64,000 bases of DNA from Clostridia bacterium (GTDB lineage Bacteria > Bacillota > Clostridia > Christensenellales > CAG-314): contig JAQVWG010000001.1 of the NCBI GenBank assembly GCA_028698585.1, positions 1 to 64,000 of the forward strand, given 5' to 3'. The stretch's first letter is position 1. Every line of letters begins with the position of its first letter. Position numbers and translations under genes: made by a program. The notes below the pieces were generated by a model, which saw only the letters and a list, made by a program, of their open reading frames with translations, did not search any database and was not told the DNA's origin. Shown here one piece after another: positions 38,337-47,870 of the stretch.

Positions 38337-38368
38337 AGAGGGATACTTGAATTGAGAGCAAAAATTAG
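38337..38368 (+). repeat. degenerate copy of the spoVT start region
   Basis: Starting at 38337, about 32 bases match the ribosome-binding and start region of spoVT (38406-38437) at about 25 of 32 positions, offset 69. Both contain GGGATAC then AATTGA. It may be a decayed duplication or chance similarity in AT-rich sequence. Confidence 0.4.
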
Positions 38369-38420
38369 TTGGATTAACAGCAAGACAATGTGCTTATCCC
38401 ATAGAAGGGGGATACATTAA

Positions 38421-38888
38421 TTGATAGGAACAATAAGACAGGTTGACGAACTAGGCAGGGTAGTTATTCCCAAGGGCATAAGGCAACATTTGGGCATATT
38501 ACCCAACTCGCAGTTGGAGTTCGTTGTCAAAGGTGACACTATATGTATAAGGCAATACAGTAGATTATCGCGCTCTCAAGCCAAAATAACAAGATTACTT
38601 AACACCATTTATCACACTCAAAATGTGCCTTGCGCTATGATTACTGACGAGGGAGTGTATTGTGAGAGTGACAACTGCCCTAATGTGTTGCGCAGTAAAC
38701 TATCTCAGTTATTCGAGTTGCCAACGTGCACAACACAGCTTGATTCATATACAGTATCTGCACATCCAATAACCATTAAGGATGTAAGAGTTGCGTCAAT
38801 AATAGCATTCAACCCCACACAGTCAAGTAATGAGGTATTGAAGTTCTGCTATCAGTATATCGCGGATATGCTGACAGTTAACTTGTAA
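38421..38888 (+). CDS. spoVT: stage V sporulation protein T (AbrB-type regulator)
   Basis: A 155-residue transcription factor: N-terminal AbrB-like swapped-hairpin DNA-binding domain (TIRQVDELGRVVIPKGIRQHLGI) and a C-terminal GAF-like domain with DEGVYCESD. This arrangement is that of SpoVT, which tunes sigma-G genes in the forespore. It is about 20 residues shorter than B. subtilis SpoVT. The start is TTG 38421, eight bases after GGGGGA. Its position after mfd matches Bacillus. A loose forespore-type promoter (GCATAA 38302-38307, CACACTA 38325-38331) lies upstream. Confidence 0.85.
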   Translation: MIGTIRQVDELGRVVIPKGIRQHLGILPNSQLEFVVKGDTICIRQYSRLSRSQAKITRLLNTIYHTQNVPCAMITDEGVYCESDNCPNVLRSKLSQLFELPTCTTQLDSYTVSAHPITIKDVRVASIIAFNPTQSSNEVLKFCYQYIADMLTVNL

Positions 38889-38929
38889 CTAACTTCTTTT
38901 ACACCACTATTTGACATAACATATATATT

Positions 38930-40534
38930 ATGACAACTAATATTCAATCCACTGCCACCAACGTGGGGCACAATAACTTCATACGCAGTGCTATGTTAAT
39001 AAGTTTAGGCGGATTAGTGGCCAAACTTCTTGGCGCAATATATCGCATACCACTTACTAACCTATTAGGCAGTTATGGCATGGGATTGTACCAGTTAATA
39101 TTTCCACCATACATTCTGTTGCTAATACTTGCAGGGTTCGGCATACCGTTGGCAGTTTCACGATTAGTAGCAGAATCCAACCAACTGGGACTGTTTGATC
39201 GAAGTTGCGCTGTCTTTACTCAGGCTAAGCGTATGTTGTTCGCAACAGGATTAATTGGTAGCATTACTTTGTTCGTGTTGGCCAAACCACTTGCCAATAT
39301 GCAGAATCTGCCTGCGTTGACCACAGCATATAGATTGGTTAGTCCGGCAATATTGCTAGTATGCGTTACAGGTGCGTACAAAGGTTATTTTCAGGGCAAT
39401 ATGTCCATGTTACCACTGTCCTTAGCTCAAGTGATTGAGCAGTTAGCCAAGTTGCTGATAGGCTTGCTCGTTGCCAACAAAATGATGCCAAATGTTCAAT
39501 TAGCGGTCTACGGCGCAGTTTTCGCTATTACTATCAGTGAAGCGGTCAGCATGTTAATCATCTATATTGCGTATAGAATTATGCCCACACTTCCTCATCG
39601 CAATTGTAACTTATTGCGCGCTAACGATAATAATCGCTATTCTTGTTACGGTGACATATTCAAGTTAGCTCTGCCTGTTGTTATTGCCGGATTCATTATG
39701 CAGTTGACTCAACTGGTAGACTCCTTTTTGGTAGTCAATATGGTGACATTAGATAATGCAACTAGTCTGTATGGGCTGTGGAGTGGGCCTGTCAACTCTC
39801 TACTGGGACTGCCTGTTACTCTGTCTGCGGGCGTCGCTGTATCTGCGTTGCCACATATTACTAGGGCATATACCGACTTGACCGAACAGAATCTTAATGC
39901 CAAATACAATTCTGCTATTAAACTCACATTGGTCATTGCGCTTCCGTCTGCGCTGGGCATAACAGTGATGGCTAAGCCAATTATTGGTTTACTATATAGC
40001 TCATTACCCGTTCAGGAGTTGAATACGTGTGCGTTGTTAGTGGTACTAGCAGGAATATCAATCGTATCACTATCATTACTCCAGACGATAGTGGCCACCC
40101 TCCAAGCCCTGCGCAAACCATACATTGCAGTGGTCATGTTGTCAATAGCAGTAGTTAGTAAACTGCTCATCAATCTATTCTTACTGCCCCTTGAGAATAT
40201 CAATATATTAGGTGCAGCGATTTCTGAGTCTATGTGCTTTTCTTTGGCATCAATTAGTGGTATAATATATCTACAAGTCAAGCAGAAACTGAGGATAGAC
40301 TGCCTTAGTTGCGCAATTAAGCCCATAAGCTGTTGTCTGGTTATGCTTGTAGGATTACTATCCTTATCATTACTGGCAACGGATTTCGTTAATAGCATCA
40401 TGGGGACAATCATTACGGTGTCGCTATGCGCAATTATGTACTTGGGTGCGTTGGCGTTGTTCAAGGTATTCGGCAAGGACGAAGTAGATATATCACGACT
40501 ATTGAGAAGGAGAGAGATTACGAGTGAACACTAG
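38930..40534 (+). CDS. SpoVB/YabM-like polysaccharide flippase (MOP superfamily)
   Basis: A 534-residue membrane protein with about 14 membrane segments. FIRSAMLISLGGLVAKLLGAIYRIPLTNLLGSYGMGLYQ is the usual start of the SpoVB/YabM branch of lipid-linked oligosaccharide flippases, which includes MurJ-like lipid II flippases. It lies between spoVT and mazG as yabM does in B. subtilis. ATG 38930 has no Shine-Dalgarno. It overlaps mazG by 11 bases. The transported lipid is not known: lipid II, a teichoic acid precursor or a spore-cortex precursor are all possible. Confidence 0.85.
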   Translation: MTTNIQSTATNVGHNNFIRSAMLISLGGLVAKLLGAIYRIPLTNLLGSYGMGLYQLIFPPYILLLILAGFGIPLAVSRLVAESNQLGLFDRSCAVFTQAKRMLFATGLIGSITLFVLAKPLANMQNLPALTTAYRLVSPAILLVCVTGAYKGYFQGNMSMLPLSLAQVIEQLAKLLIGLLVANKMMPNVQLAVYGAVFAITISEAVSMLIIYIAYRIMPTLPHRNCNLLRANDNNRYSCYGDIFKLALPVVIAGFIMQLTQLVDSFLVVNMVTLDNATSLYGLWSGPVNSLLGLPVTLSAGVAVSALPHITRAYTDLTEQNLNAKYNSAIKLTLVIALPSALGITVMAKPIIGLLYSSLPVQELNTCALLVVLAGISIVSLSLLQTIVATLQALRKPYIAVVMLSIAVVSKLLINLFLLPLENINILGAAISESMCFSLASISGIIYLQVKQKLRIDCLSCAIKPISCCLVMLVGLLSLSLLATDFVNSIMGTIITVSLCAIMYLGALALFKVFGKDEVDISRLLRRREITSEH

Positions 40535-41342
40535 TGAAGAAAAGGACAATCTGTTGCAAAAAAAACAGTTTGATTATCAAGATATAGTAACCATAATGAG
40601 AATACTGAGAGCGCCAGATGGTTGCCCTTGGGACAGAGAACAAACGCACGCGAGCATACGAACCAATGTCGTGGAGGAAGCATATGAGTTGGTTGACGCT
40701 ATCAATCGCAACAATTATACAGATATGGCTGAGGAGATAGGGGACTTATTACTTCAATGTGTGTTACATAACACCATTGCAGAGCAAGAGGGCAGTTTTA
40801 CTGCACAACAAGTATATAATACGCTGTGTAATAAACTCATCAGCAGGCACTCGCATGTATTTGGCGCAGACAAGGCTAATGACGCTACAAGCGCGTTAAC
40901 TACCTGGGAGGCCAATAAAATTAAGCAACACAAGTTTACTTCCACCACAGAGTATATGAAATCCGTTCCATATACCATGCCAGCGCTCATTAGAGCCACC
41001 AAAGTGCAACATAGGGGTGCCAAGGTTGGATTCGATTGGAAGGACAAGTCGGGCGCAGTTTGTAAAGTCAATGAAGAGTGGCAAGAAGTAGAGCAGGCTA
41101 TAGAGAGTGGCAGTAAGGCACAGATTGAGGAGGAAATGGGCGACCTATTGTTTGCACTGGTCAACGTGTTTAGATTCCTGCATGTTGATGCCGAAGTGGC
41201 ACTGACTAAGGCAACTAATAAGTACATTAATCGATTCGAATATATAGAACAGCAACTAGCTAAGCAGGACCGCAAGCCTCAAGACAGCAATCTAGCCGAG
41301 ATGGACAAGCTCTGGGACGAGAGCAAAATCCACGTTAAGTAG
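40524..41342 (+). CDS. mazG: nucleoside triphosphate pyrophosphohydrolase MazG
   Basis: A 272-residue enzyme that hydrolyses NTPs to NMP and PPi. Two MazG domains are visible: the first with CPWDREQTHASIRTNVVEEAYELVDAI and EEIGDLLLQ, the second with NEEWQEVEQAIE and EEMGDLLFALVNVFR; the EExxE and ExxD metal sites are present. Unlike B. subtilis YabN, it lacks the N-terminal tetrapyrrole methylase domain. The start is GTG 40524, seven bases after GGAGAGAG, inside the end of the flippase gene. Confidence 0.93.
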   Translation: MNTSEEKDNLLQKKQFDYQDIVTIMRILRAPDGCPWDREQTHASIRTNVVEEAYELVDAINRNNYTDMAEEIGDLLLQCVLHNTIAEQEGSFTAQQVYNTLCNKLISRHSHVFGADKANDATSALTTWEANKIKQHKFTSTTEYMKSVPYTMPALIRATKVQHRGAKVGFDWKDKSGAVCKVNEEWQEVEQAIESGSKAQIEEEMGDLLFALVNVFRFLHVDAEVALTKATNKYINRFEYIEQQLAKQDRKPQDSNLAEMDKLWDESKIHVK

Positions 41343-41350
41343 ACTGACAC

Positions 41351-42286
41351 ATGAACAGGATTAATCAACTGCTTAAGTATAATACTATGCTGTCTCCCCT
41401 TGCAGGATATACAGATGCGGGGTTTAGACTGCTTGCACATCAATATAATGTAGGATTAACAGTTACCGAGATGGTGTCAGCCAAAGCATTGACCATGAAT
41501 CATAAGGTAACAAGGGATATGTTATATTGTTGCGAGCAAGAGAGCCCTAAATCCGTTCAATTATTCGGCAGTCAACCCACAGTATTTGCGCAAGTTGTAG
41601 ACAGTGGTGTTCTAGACGCATTTGATATAATCGACATCAACATGGGTTGTCCCATGCCCAAGATTGTCAATAATGGCGAAGGTTCTGCGCTCATGGCTCA
41701 GCCATCCATTGCTCAATCTATCGTGCGCGCAGTTAAGGGAAGTGGCAAGATTGTATCTGTTAAGTTTCGCAGTGGAATAACGGATGATTGTTTAGCTGTG
41801 GATTTTGCTCGACGTTTAGAACAGGCAGGTGCCGACATGCTGACTATTCACGCACGCAATGCTAAACAGATGTATCAGGGCAAAGCAGACTGGCAGGTAA
41901 TCACAGATGTTGTGCGTGCAGTCAAGATACCGGTATTTGGTAATGGTGACGTGGTAGATGAATGCAGTTTCCATAGTATGCTTGATAGAACAGGTTGTTA
42001 CGGTGTGGCAATAGGTAGGGGAGCACTGGGCAGGCCATACATATTCAGTCAAATACTCGGCATACCTTATACATACGACATACTAAGTGCAATTAATATA
42101 CACTGTGAGAGTCTGCTGACATTTATGCCACGACACGTGGTTGTTAACGAGATGAAGAAGCATATCAGCTATTACCTCAAGGGAATAAAGGGCAATAAGG
42201 ACGTAAAAGACAGGGTGCAACAGAGCCAAGACATTGACTTGACACTACTAATCGTTTCTGATTTTCTCAATCAGCAGACAAATTGA
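41351..42286 (+). CDS. dusB: tRNA-dihydrouridine synthase (DusB family)
   Basis: A 311-residue FMN enzyme that reduces uridine in the tRNA D-loop. LSPLAGYTDAGFRLL at the N-terminus, the catalytic Cys100 in INMGCPMPK, VKFRSGI, LTIHARNAKQMYQGKADW, VFGNGDV and AIGRGALGRP are all family motifs. It starts eight bases after the mazG stop, without a clear Shine-Dalgarno, suggesting coupling to mazG. DusB is the more likely subfamily by the motifs, but I cannot exclude another Dus. Confidence 0.9.
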   Translation: MNRINQLLKYNTMLSPLAGYTDAGFRLLAHQYNVGLTVTEMVSAKALTMNHKVTRDMLYCCEQESPKSVQLFGSQPTVFAQVVDSGVLDAFDIIDINMGCPMPKIVNNGEGSALMAQPSIAQSIVRAVKGSGKIVSVKFRSGITDDCLAVDFARRLEQAGADMLTIHARNAKQMYQGKADWQVITDVVRAVKIPVFGNGDVVDECSFHSMLDRTGCYGVAIGRGALGRPYIFSQILGIPYTYDILSAINIHCESLLTFMPRHVVVNEMKKHISYYLKGIKGNKDVKDRVQQSQDIDLTLLIVSDFLNQQTN

Positions 42287-42352
42287 CATAATAGACAATT
42301 CGAACTAGCACAATCGCCAATACTGCTGTTGTCAATAATGACTCCAAATGAA

Positions 42353-42381
42353 TTGACAACATTTGTCATAAATGTTATACT
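42353..42381 (+). promoter_or_regulatory. promoter with embedded palindromic operator
   Basis: A perfect TTGACA (42353-42358), a 17-base spacer and TATACT (42376-42381). The spacer and both edges are occupied by a palindrome, AACATTTGTCATAAATGTT (42358-42376), with 7-base arms. A dimeric repressor bound here would block RNA polymerase. Confidence 0.7.
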
Positions 42382-42387
42382 CGCTGT

Positions 42388-42409
42388 GGCTGTAATACAG
42401 TCTTTTTTT
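42388..42409 (+). promoter_or_regulatory. hairpin at the 5' end of the Na/Pi transcript
   Basis: GGCTGT and ACAGTC pair around AAT (one G-U), followed by seven T. It begins at the expected transcription start, so it may protect the message or cause very early pausing. The stem is short. Confidence 0.35.
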
Positions 42410-42486
42410 ATGTACAGACATATCAGTCGAGTAGAATTAGGGCACTTACAGTTAACGCTATTCCAGAATAAGAGGTTATTATACAG

Positions 42487-44109
42487 ATGTTTTATATGAT
42501 AATGGGTTTATTGGGCGGAGTTGGCGCCTTCTTATTTGGTGTCAAACTGATGTCTGATTCTGTAGAAAATCTCGCCGACAGAGGCATGAAAAAAATGTTT
42601 GGAAAAATCGGCAATAACAGGCTGGTCGGCGTAGGTGTTGGCACTGCAGTAACTGCATTAATACAATCATCCTCGGTTACAACGGTTATGGTGGTCGGTT
42701 TTGTTAATGCAGGTATGTTCACTCTGCTTCAAGCGACAACTATCATCATGGGCGCCAATATAGGTACGACTATTACTGCGCAGATAGCTGCATTGAGTTT
42801 CGCAGGTGGTACGATTAGTGTATCTGCTGTAGCTGTTGTTTTAACATTCGTTGGCATCATGATGGTTATGTTATCCAAGAGGGATAAGGTTAGATCTATT
42901 GGCACGTTGTTGGGTGGACTTGGCCTGATTTTTATTGGTTTGGGTCTAATGTCAACCTCAATGTCCGGTATGGCAGACAGTGTAGCACGGTTAATTAGAG
43001 TCGTAACTAATCCATTCATTCTGCTCTTGATTGGCCTGTTGGCAACTGCACTGCTACAATCATCTTCGGCAGTGACAGCAATAATACTGGTATTAGCAGG
43101 TGAAGGTGTATTCGTTGGCAACACAACATTATTCCTTATAATAGGTACCAACATAGGTACATGTATAACTGCACTGTTATCATCGATAGGAACTAACAGT
43201 AACGCCAGAAGGGCAGCAATAATCCACCTAATGTTTAATGTGCTGGGCGCTATCATATTCTTCATACCACTGCTATTCTGGAAGAGTTTTATGCAAGTCA
43301 CATTTGCTAGATGGTTCAGCGCGCCTCAGACGCAGATTGCCATGTTCCACACGTTCTTTAATGTATTCTGCACTTGTGTATTCCTGCCCGTTTCTCAAAT
43401 GTTCGTTAAGTTAGCTAACTGGGTTATTAATGACAGACCCGACGCATCGCAAACACAATTGTCATATATAGATGACCGTTTCCTGTCTACTCCCTCTATA
43501 GCATTAACTCAGGCAGTCAAGGAGATTAGCAGAATGAGCGATGTGGCCATGCGAGGTGTGGACATAGCAGTCAACGCATTTATGAACAGGGATAATTCCA
43601 ATAATCATCAAGTGCAATATATGTATCAGCAGGTAAGCGCATATAACGACAGAATAACTATATATCTTGTCAAAGTATCCTCTAATCTCGACGTTGTTGA
43701 GGGCGAGAAAGAGGTAACATCTCTGCACGGGGTATTGAGTGACATAATGCGTGTATCCGATCTATCCCTCAACATAGCTAGATATGTCGACAGAGTGCTA
43801 GAAAAAGATTTAGTGTTGACGGACTCTGTCAATGTAGAAGTTGCTCAACTGTATCAAGAGATAGTCAAGATGTATGAACTCACAATGCGCACATTGTCAA
43901 CTAGGAACCACAATCTACTCGCTCAGGTTGATTGCGTAGAGGATAAGGTAGACCAGTTGCGTAAACAGTTCTCACTTAATCACATCAGAAGGCTCAACGA
44001 TGGCGAATGCAATCCTCAGAGTGGCGGACTGTACAATAACCTGTTGAGTAATCTCGAGAGGATAGCTGACCATATCTGTTTCGTAGCACATTCTATAGAA
44101 GAGTATTAA
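42487..44109 (+). CDS. Na+/phosphate cotransporter family protein with PhoU-like domain
   Basis: A 540-residue membrane protein of the NptA/YjbB type. Two inverted repeats each carry QSSS: ALIQSSSVTTVMVVGF and ALLQSSSAVTAIILVLAG, with GANIGTTITAQ and GTNIGTCITAL, the ion and phosphate site. About eight to nine membrane segments are followed (from about residue 330) by a helical PhoU-like cytoplasmic domain ending in LSNLERIADHI. The ATG follows AGAGG. It has its own promoter with a palindrome, and its 3' end is partly duplicated downstream. The transported ion is inferred from the family. Confidence 0.9.
   Translation: MFYMIMGLLGGVGAFLFGVKLMSDSVENLADRGMKKMFGKIGNNRLVGVGVGTAVTALIQSSSVTTVMVVGFVNAGMFTLLQATTIIMGANIGTTITAQIAALSFAGGTISVSAVAVVLTFVGIMMVMLSKRDKVRSIGTLLGGLGLIFIGLGLMSTSMSGMADSVARLIRVVTNPFILLLIGLLATALLQSSSAVTAIILVLAGEGVFVGNTTLFLIIGTNIGTCITALLSSIGTNSNARRAAIIHLMFNVLGAIIFFIPLLFWKSFMQVTFARWFSAPQTQIAMFHTFFNVFCTCVFLPVSQMFVKLANWVINDRPDASQTQLSYIDDRFLSTPSIALTQAVKEISRMSDVAMRGVDIAVNAFMNRDNSNNHQVQYMYQQVSAYNDRITIYLVKVSSNLDVVEGEKEVTSLHGVLSDIMRVSDLSLNIARYVDRVLEKDLVLTDSVNVEVAQLYQEIVKMYELTMRTLSTRNHNLLAQVDCVEDKVDQLRKQFSLNHIRRLNDGECNPQSGGLYNNLLSNLERIADHICFVAHSIEEY
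44042..44108 (+). repeat. diverged duplication at the 3' end of the Na/Pi gene, copy 1
   Basis: These bases encode the C-terminal LLSNLERIADHI segment and match 44160-44226 at about 87 % in the best 47 positions (offset 118, one indel near the end). Confidence 0.8.
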
Positions 44110-44159
44110 GTATCATCTATGGGAACACAATCTACATAGTAGATATGTACATAATAGCT

Positions 44160-44239
44160 TGTTGAGTAATATCGAGAGGATTGCCGACCATATTAGTTTC
44201 GTATCTAATCGTAAGAAGCGTATTACGCGATATATGTAA
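44160..44239 (+). pseudogene. remnant of a PhoU-domain C-terminus
   Basis: In frame it reads LLSNIERIADHISFVSNRKK then RITRYM and a TAA at 44237-44239. It resembles the last residues of the Na/Pi cotransporter just upstream but has no start. Substitutions are partly synonymous or conservative, so it could come from a paralogous gene or from an old duplication. It ends just before the pgk ribosome binding site. Confidence 0.7.
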
Positions 44240-44253
44240 AGGAGAGCGCAATT

Positions 44254-45441
44254 ATGGCAAAAAAAAGTATAATGGATGTAATTGTAAAGGACAAAAGGTG
44301 TCTTGTGCGCGTTGATTTCAATGTGCCAATGGACGAACAAGGCAATATAACGAGTGACAATCGAATAGTGGCAACACTGCCAACAATCAACTATCTTATA
44401 GAGCAGGGGGCAAAAGTTATATTGATGTCACACCTAGGTCGTCCCAAGGGCAGAGTCAATCTTGAGTTCACCCTCAAGCCAGTTGCAGACAGACTATCGC
44501 AACTAATCAACAGACCAGTGATATTTGCCACAGATAGCATAGGTCCGTCTGCTAAGGCTACAACGAGCAATATGCAGTCAGGTCAAGTAGTTCTACTCGA
44601 AAACCTTAGATTCTATCCCGAGGAGGAGGCCAATGATGAGCAGTTTTGCAGACAACTAGCCTCGATGTGTGACATATACGTTAATGACGCATTCGGTACA
44701 GCACATAGAGCACACGCCTCTACTGCAGGTATTAGTAAGTTTTGCACCACGTCTGTATGCGGTCTGTTGATAGAAAAGGAGTTGTCCATAATGGGCAAAG
44801 CATTAGAGAATCCTGATAGGCCACTTGTAGCCATTCTGGGTGGTAGCAAGGTGTCGGACAAAATTGGAGTTATCAACAACTTGATTGGCAAAGTAGACAC
44901 ACTGCTTATTGGGGGCGCCATGGCATACACATTCTATAAGGCTATGGGGTATACCGTAGGTAATTCCCTGTGCGAAGATGATAAAGTGCAACTAGCGACA
45001 GAACTAATGGCTAAAGCTAAACAACATAGAGTAGAACTTGTCTTGCCCGTTGACAATGTATGCGCCGATAACATTGATAATCCCACCAGCATAATTGAAT
45101 GTAGTCGCAATAGTATCCCTGATTCATATATGGGACTAGATATAGGCAGTAAGACAATACAAGTGTTTAGCCAGTATATCAGCAAGGCTAAGACAATTAT
45201 ATGGAATGGCCCGTTAGGAGTATTTGAGAAAGAACAGTTTGCCAAAGGGACCTACTGTGTAGCCAAGGCAGTAGTAGAGAGTGGTGCTGTGTCTATTATA
45301 GGTGGTGGCGACAGTGCGAGTGCCATTAACAAGATGGGTTTCGCGGATAAGGTTACACACATAAGCACCGGTGGTGGCGCCAGTTTAGAATACCTCGAGG
45401 GATTAGTTCTGCCCGGGATTGATTGCCTTGATGATAAATAA
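44254..45441 (+). CDS. pgk: phosphoglycerate kinase
   Basis: Pgk (395 residues) makes ATP from 1,3-bisphosphoglycerate. [42 protein letters not shown], the nucleotide loop [13 protein letters not shown] and [15 protein letters not shown] are intact. AAAGGAGAG precedes the ATG. It leads a pgk-tpiA-gpmI set; gap and eno, often in the same operon, are not here. Confidence 0.97.
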   Translation: MAKKSIMDVIVKDKRCLVRVDFNVPMDEQGNITSDNRIVATLPTINYLIEQGAKVILMSHLGRPKGRVNLEFTLKPVADRLSQLINRPVIFATDSIGPSAKATTSNMQSGQVVLLENLRFYPEEEANDEQFCRQLASMCDIYVNDAFGTAHRAHASTAGISKFCTTSVCGLLIEKELSIMGKALENPDRPLVAILGGSKVSDKIGVINNLIGKVDTLLIGGAMAYTFYKAMGYTVGNSLCEDDKVQLATELMAKAKQHRVELVLPVDNVCADNIDNPTSIIECSRNSIPDSYMGLDIGSKTIQVFSQYISKAKTIIWNGPLGVFEKEQFAKGTYCVAKAVVESGAVSIIGGGDSASAINKMGFADKVTHISTGGGASLEYLEGLVLPGIDCLDDK

Positions 45442-45487
45442 TCGAACCATAATTAACGATGTAGTAATATACTAAGGAGAGTATATA

Positions 45488-46237
45488 ATGAAAAACAAGA
45501 TACTAGCAGGCAACTGGAAAATGAACAAGACTGTCGCTATGACAGAACAGTTTTTCAATCAACTTTTGCCATGTGTTGAGGGTACAAAAAACGACATAAT
45601 TCTCTGCGTGCCATATACAGACCTTGTTGTAGCCCTTAGTTTGGCTTCTAACAGTAGAATATATGTGGGTGCACAGAACTGTCACTATAAGGAGAGTGGC
45701 GCTTATACAGGCGAGATTGCGCCCCAAATGCTTGCAGAATTAGGCGTACAGTATACCATTGTGGGTCACAGCGAAAGGCGAGCATACTATGGTGAAACTG
45801 ACCAAACAGTCAATCTCAAGATTAAGGCACTACTCGGTTATAATATCAAACCTATTGTGTGTATAGGCGAATCACTACAACAACGAGAGAACGGTCAGAC
45901 CGAACAACACCTAGCCGAGCAGATTAAACTGGGTTTTACCGATATATCAGCAGAGCAACTACCCAATATCATAGTGGCATACGAGCCAATCTGGGCGATA
46001 GGTACAGGGGTAACAGCAACAGTTGAACAGGCTGAGCAAACAATCAAGTATTGCCGTGACGTATTAACACATATGTATGGCGCGAGTGTAGCGCAACAAC
46101 TATATATACTATATGGTGGCAGTATGAATGAGAAGAACGCTCAATCGCTACTCTCTATGCCCAACATAGACGGCGGACTTATAGGTGGGGCATCACTAGT
46201 CGCAGATAAGTTCGTACAGATAATTAACTGTATCTAG
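45488..46237 (+). CDS. tpiA: triosephosphate isomerase
   Basis: TIM (249 residues) interconverts dihydroxyacetone phosphate and glyceraldehyde 3-phosphate. AGNWKMNKT with the catalytic Lys, VGHSERR with the catalytic His, AYEPIWAIGTGVTAT with the catalytic Glu and loop 6, and LYGGSMNEKNAQ are present. AAGGAGAG lies five bases before the ATG. Confidence 0.97.
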   Translation: MKNKILAGNWKMNKTVAMTEQFFNQLLPCVEGTKNDIILCVPYTDLVVALSLASNSRIYVGAQNCHYKESGAYTGEIAPQMLAELGVQYTIVGHSERRAYYGETDQTVNLKIKALLGYNIKPIVCIGESLQQRENGQTEQHLAEQIKLGFTDISAEQLPNIIVAYEPIWAIGTGVTATVEQAEQTIKYCRDVLTHMYGASVAQQLYILYGGSMNEKNAQSLLSMPNIDGGLIGGASLVADKFVQIINCI

Positions 46238-46245
46238 GGGGAATA

Positions 46246-47769
46246 ATGAAGAAGATAACAGCGCTTATTATTATGGACGGTTATGGACTCAGCAATCAAG
46301 AGGATAATAATGCAGTGGGAGTCAACTGTTCACAATACATCAATTATTTAATGAAAAGTTTTCCGTCAACTACTCTATATGCGCATGGACAGTATGTAGG
46401 TTTACCAGAAGGGCAAATGGGTAATAGTGAAGTGGGACACCTCAATATAGGCGCCGGCAGGGTAGTATATCAGGATTTAGCAAGAATCAATAAGTCTATT
46501 ATAGACGGAGACTTCTTTACTAACCAAGTGCTTATTGACGCCTGTAACAACGCTAAAGGACATGCGCTACACTTATTCGGTCTTGTGTCTAACGGTGGCG
46601 TACATAGCTCTATGGAACATATCTACGCACTACTTAGATTGGCCAAACAGCAATTGGTAAGTAAATGCTATATACACGCATTCACAGATGGCCGAGATAC
46701 ACCACCCAACAGTGGTATCGACTTCATAAGACAACTTCAACAGCAAATTGATAACATAGGTATAGGTGAGATAGCCACCGTGTGCGGTAGATACTATGCT
46801 ATGGATAGAGATAATCGCTGGCAGAGAGTGGAGAAGGCTTATGATATGTTGACGCTGGGTAAGGGTGAGTACGCCGACAGCGTAGAGCAAGCAATGTTGA
46901 CGTGTTACCAGAAAGGTATTACAGATGAGTTCATTCTGCCTACAGTTATACTTAAGGACGGCAAGCCGACTGCGACCGTGCACAATGATGACAGCATAAT
47001 ATTCTTCAATTTCCGTCCTGACCGTGGCAGAGAGATGACCAAGGCATTTACGCTAAAGGGATTTGACGGATTCAGCACCAAGGGTAAAGAGCGAAATGTT
47101 CACTACACTACTATGACCAAATATGACGAAACGTTTACCCTGCCGATAGCATTTAAGGATGAGCACATTAATAACACTTTCGGCGAGTATCTGTCCAATA
47201 ATGGTCTAACGCAATTACGCATAGCAGAGACAGAGAAGTATGCCCATGTAACATTCTTTTTCAACGGTGGAGTAGAGAAGGCTAATGAGGGCGAGACAAG
47301 AGTGCTTATACCCTCTCCCTCTGTTGCCACATACGATTTGCAACCGGAGATGTCAGCCAACTATGTAACAGATAAGGCAATAGCAGAACTCAGCAAGGAT
47401 AAGTATGATGTAATGATACTCAATTTTGCTAACTGTGATATGGTAGGGCACACAGGAGACTTGAATGCGACCATAAAGGCAGTGCAGACCGTTGATAACT
47501 GCGTGAGAAAAATAGTTGAGTATATTCTATCGTGTAATGGCAGAGTTTTTATTACCGCAGACCACGGCAACGCAGAGTTAATGGTGTTAGATGAACAACC
47601 GTTTACAGCCCACACAACCAATCCTGTGCCGTTCATCTACGTCGAGCAGGGACTCAATGGGGTTACACTCAACAAGGGTTCGTTGTGTGATATTGTGCCT
47701 ACGATGTTACAGACAATGGGTTTGAATCAGCCTAGCGAGATGACTGGAGTATCGCTGATTAAGCCATAA
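46246..47769 (+). CDS. gpmI: 2,3-bisphosphoglycerate-independent phosphoglycerate mutase
   Basis: GpmI (507 residues) is the Mn2+-dependent mutase. The metal-site motif MDGYGL, the phosphoserine loop GNSEVGHLNIGAGRVVYQD, TDGRDTPP, DRDNRWQRVEKAYD, NFRPDRGREMT, ITADHGNAE and AHTTNPVPFI are all present. It follows tpiA by eight bases with GGGGGA as ribosome binding site. Confidence 0.97.
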   Translation: MKKITALIIMDGYGLSNQEDNNAVGVNCSQYINYLMKSFPSTTLYAHGQYVGLPEGQMGNSEVGHLNIGAGRVVYQDLARINKSIIDGDFFTNQVLIDACNNAKGHALHLFGLVSNGGVHSSMEHIYALLRLAKQQLVSKCYIHAFTDGRDTPPNSGIDFIRQLQQQIDNIGIGEIATVCGRYYAMDRDNRWQRVEKAYDMLTLGKGEYADSVEQAMLTCYQKGITDEFILPTVILKDGKPTATVHNDDSIIFFNFRPDRGREMTKAFTLKGFDGFSTKGKERNVHYTTMTKYDETFTLPIAFKDEHINNTFGEYLSNNGLTQLRIAETEKYAHVTFFFNGGVEKANEGETRVLIPSPSVATYDLQPEMSANYVTDKAIAELSKDKYDVMILNFANCDMVGHTGDLNATIKAVQTVDNCVRKIVEYILSCNGRVFITADHGNAELMVLDEQPFTAHTTNPVPFIYVEQGLNGVTLNKGSLCDIVPTMLQTMGLNQPSEMTGVSLIKP

Positions 47770-47806
47770 TCGCTAGGCAAAAGTTAGGTAAATCGCGCAA
47801 AAAGAG

Positions 47807-47835
47807 TTGTCAATCAATATCTTGTGTGTTATACT
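47807..47835 (+). promoter_or_regulatory. promoter of secG
   Basis: TTGTCA (47807-47812), a 17-base spacer and TATACT (47830-47835). It gives a leader of about 30 bases with GGAGGA. Confidence 0.72.
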
Positions 47836-47870
47836 ACACAGTGCAAGCGAATTACGGAGGAAACTATATA

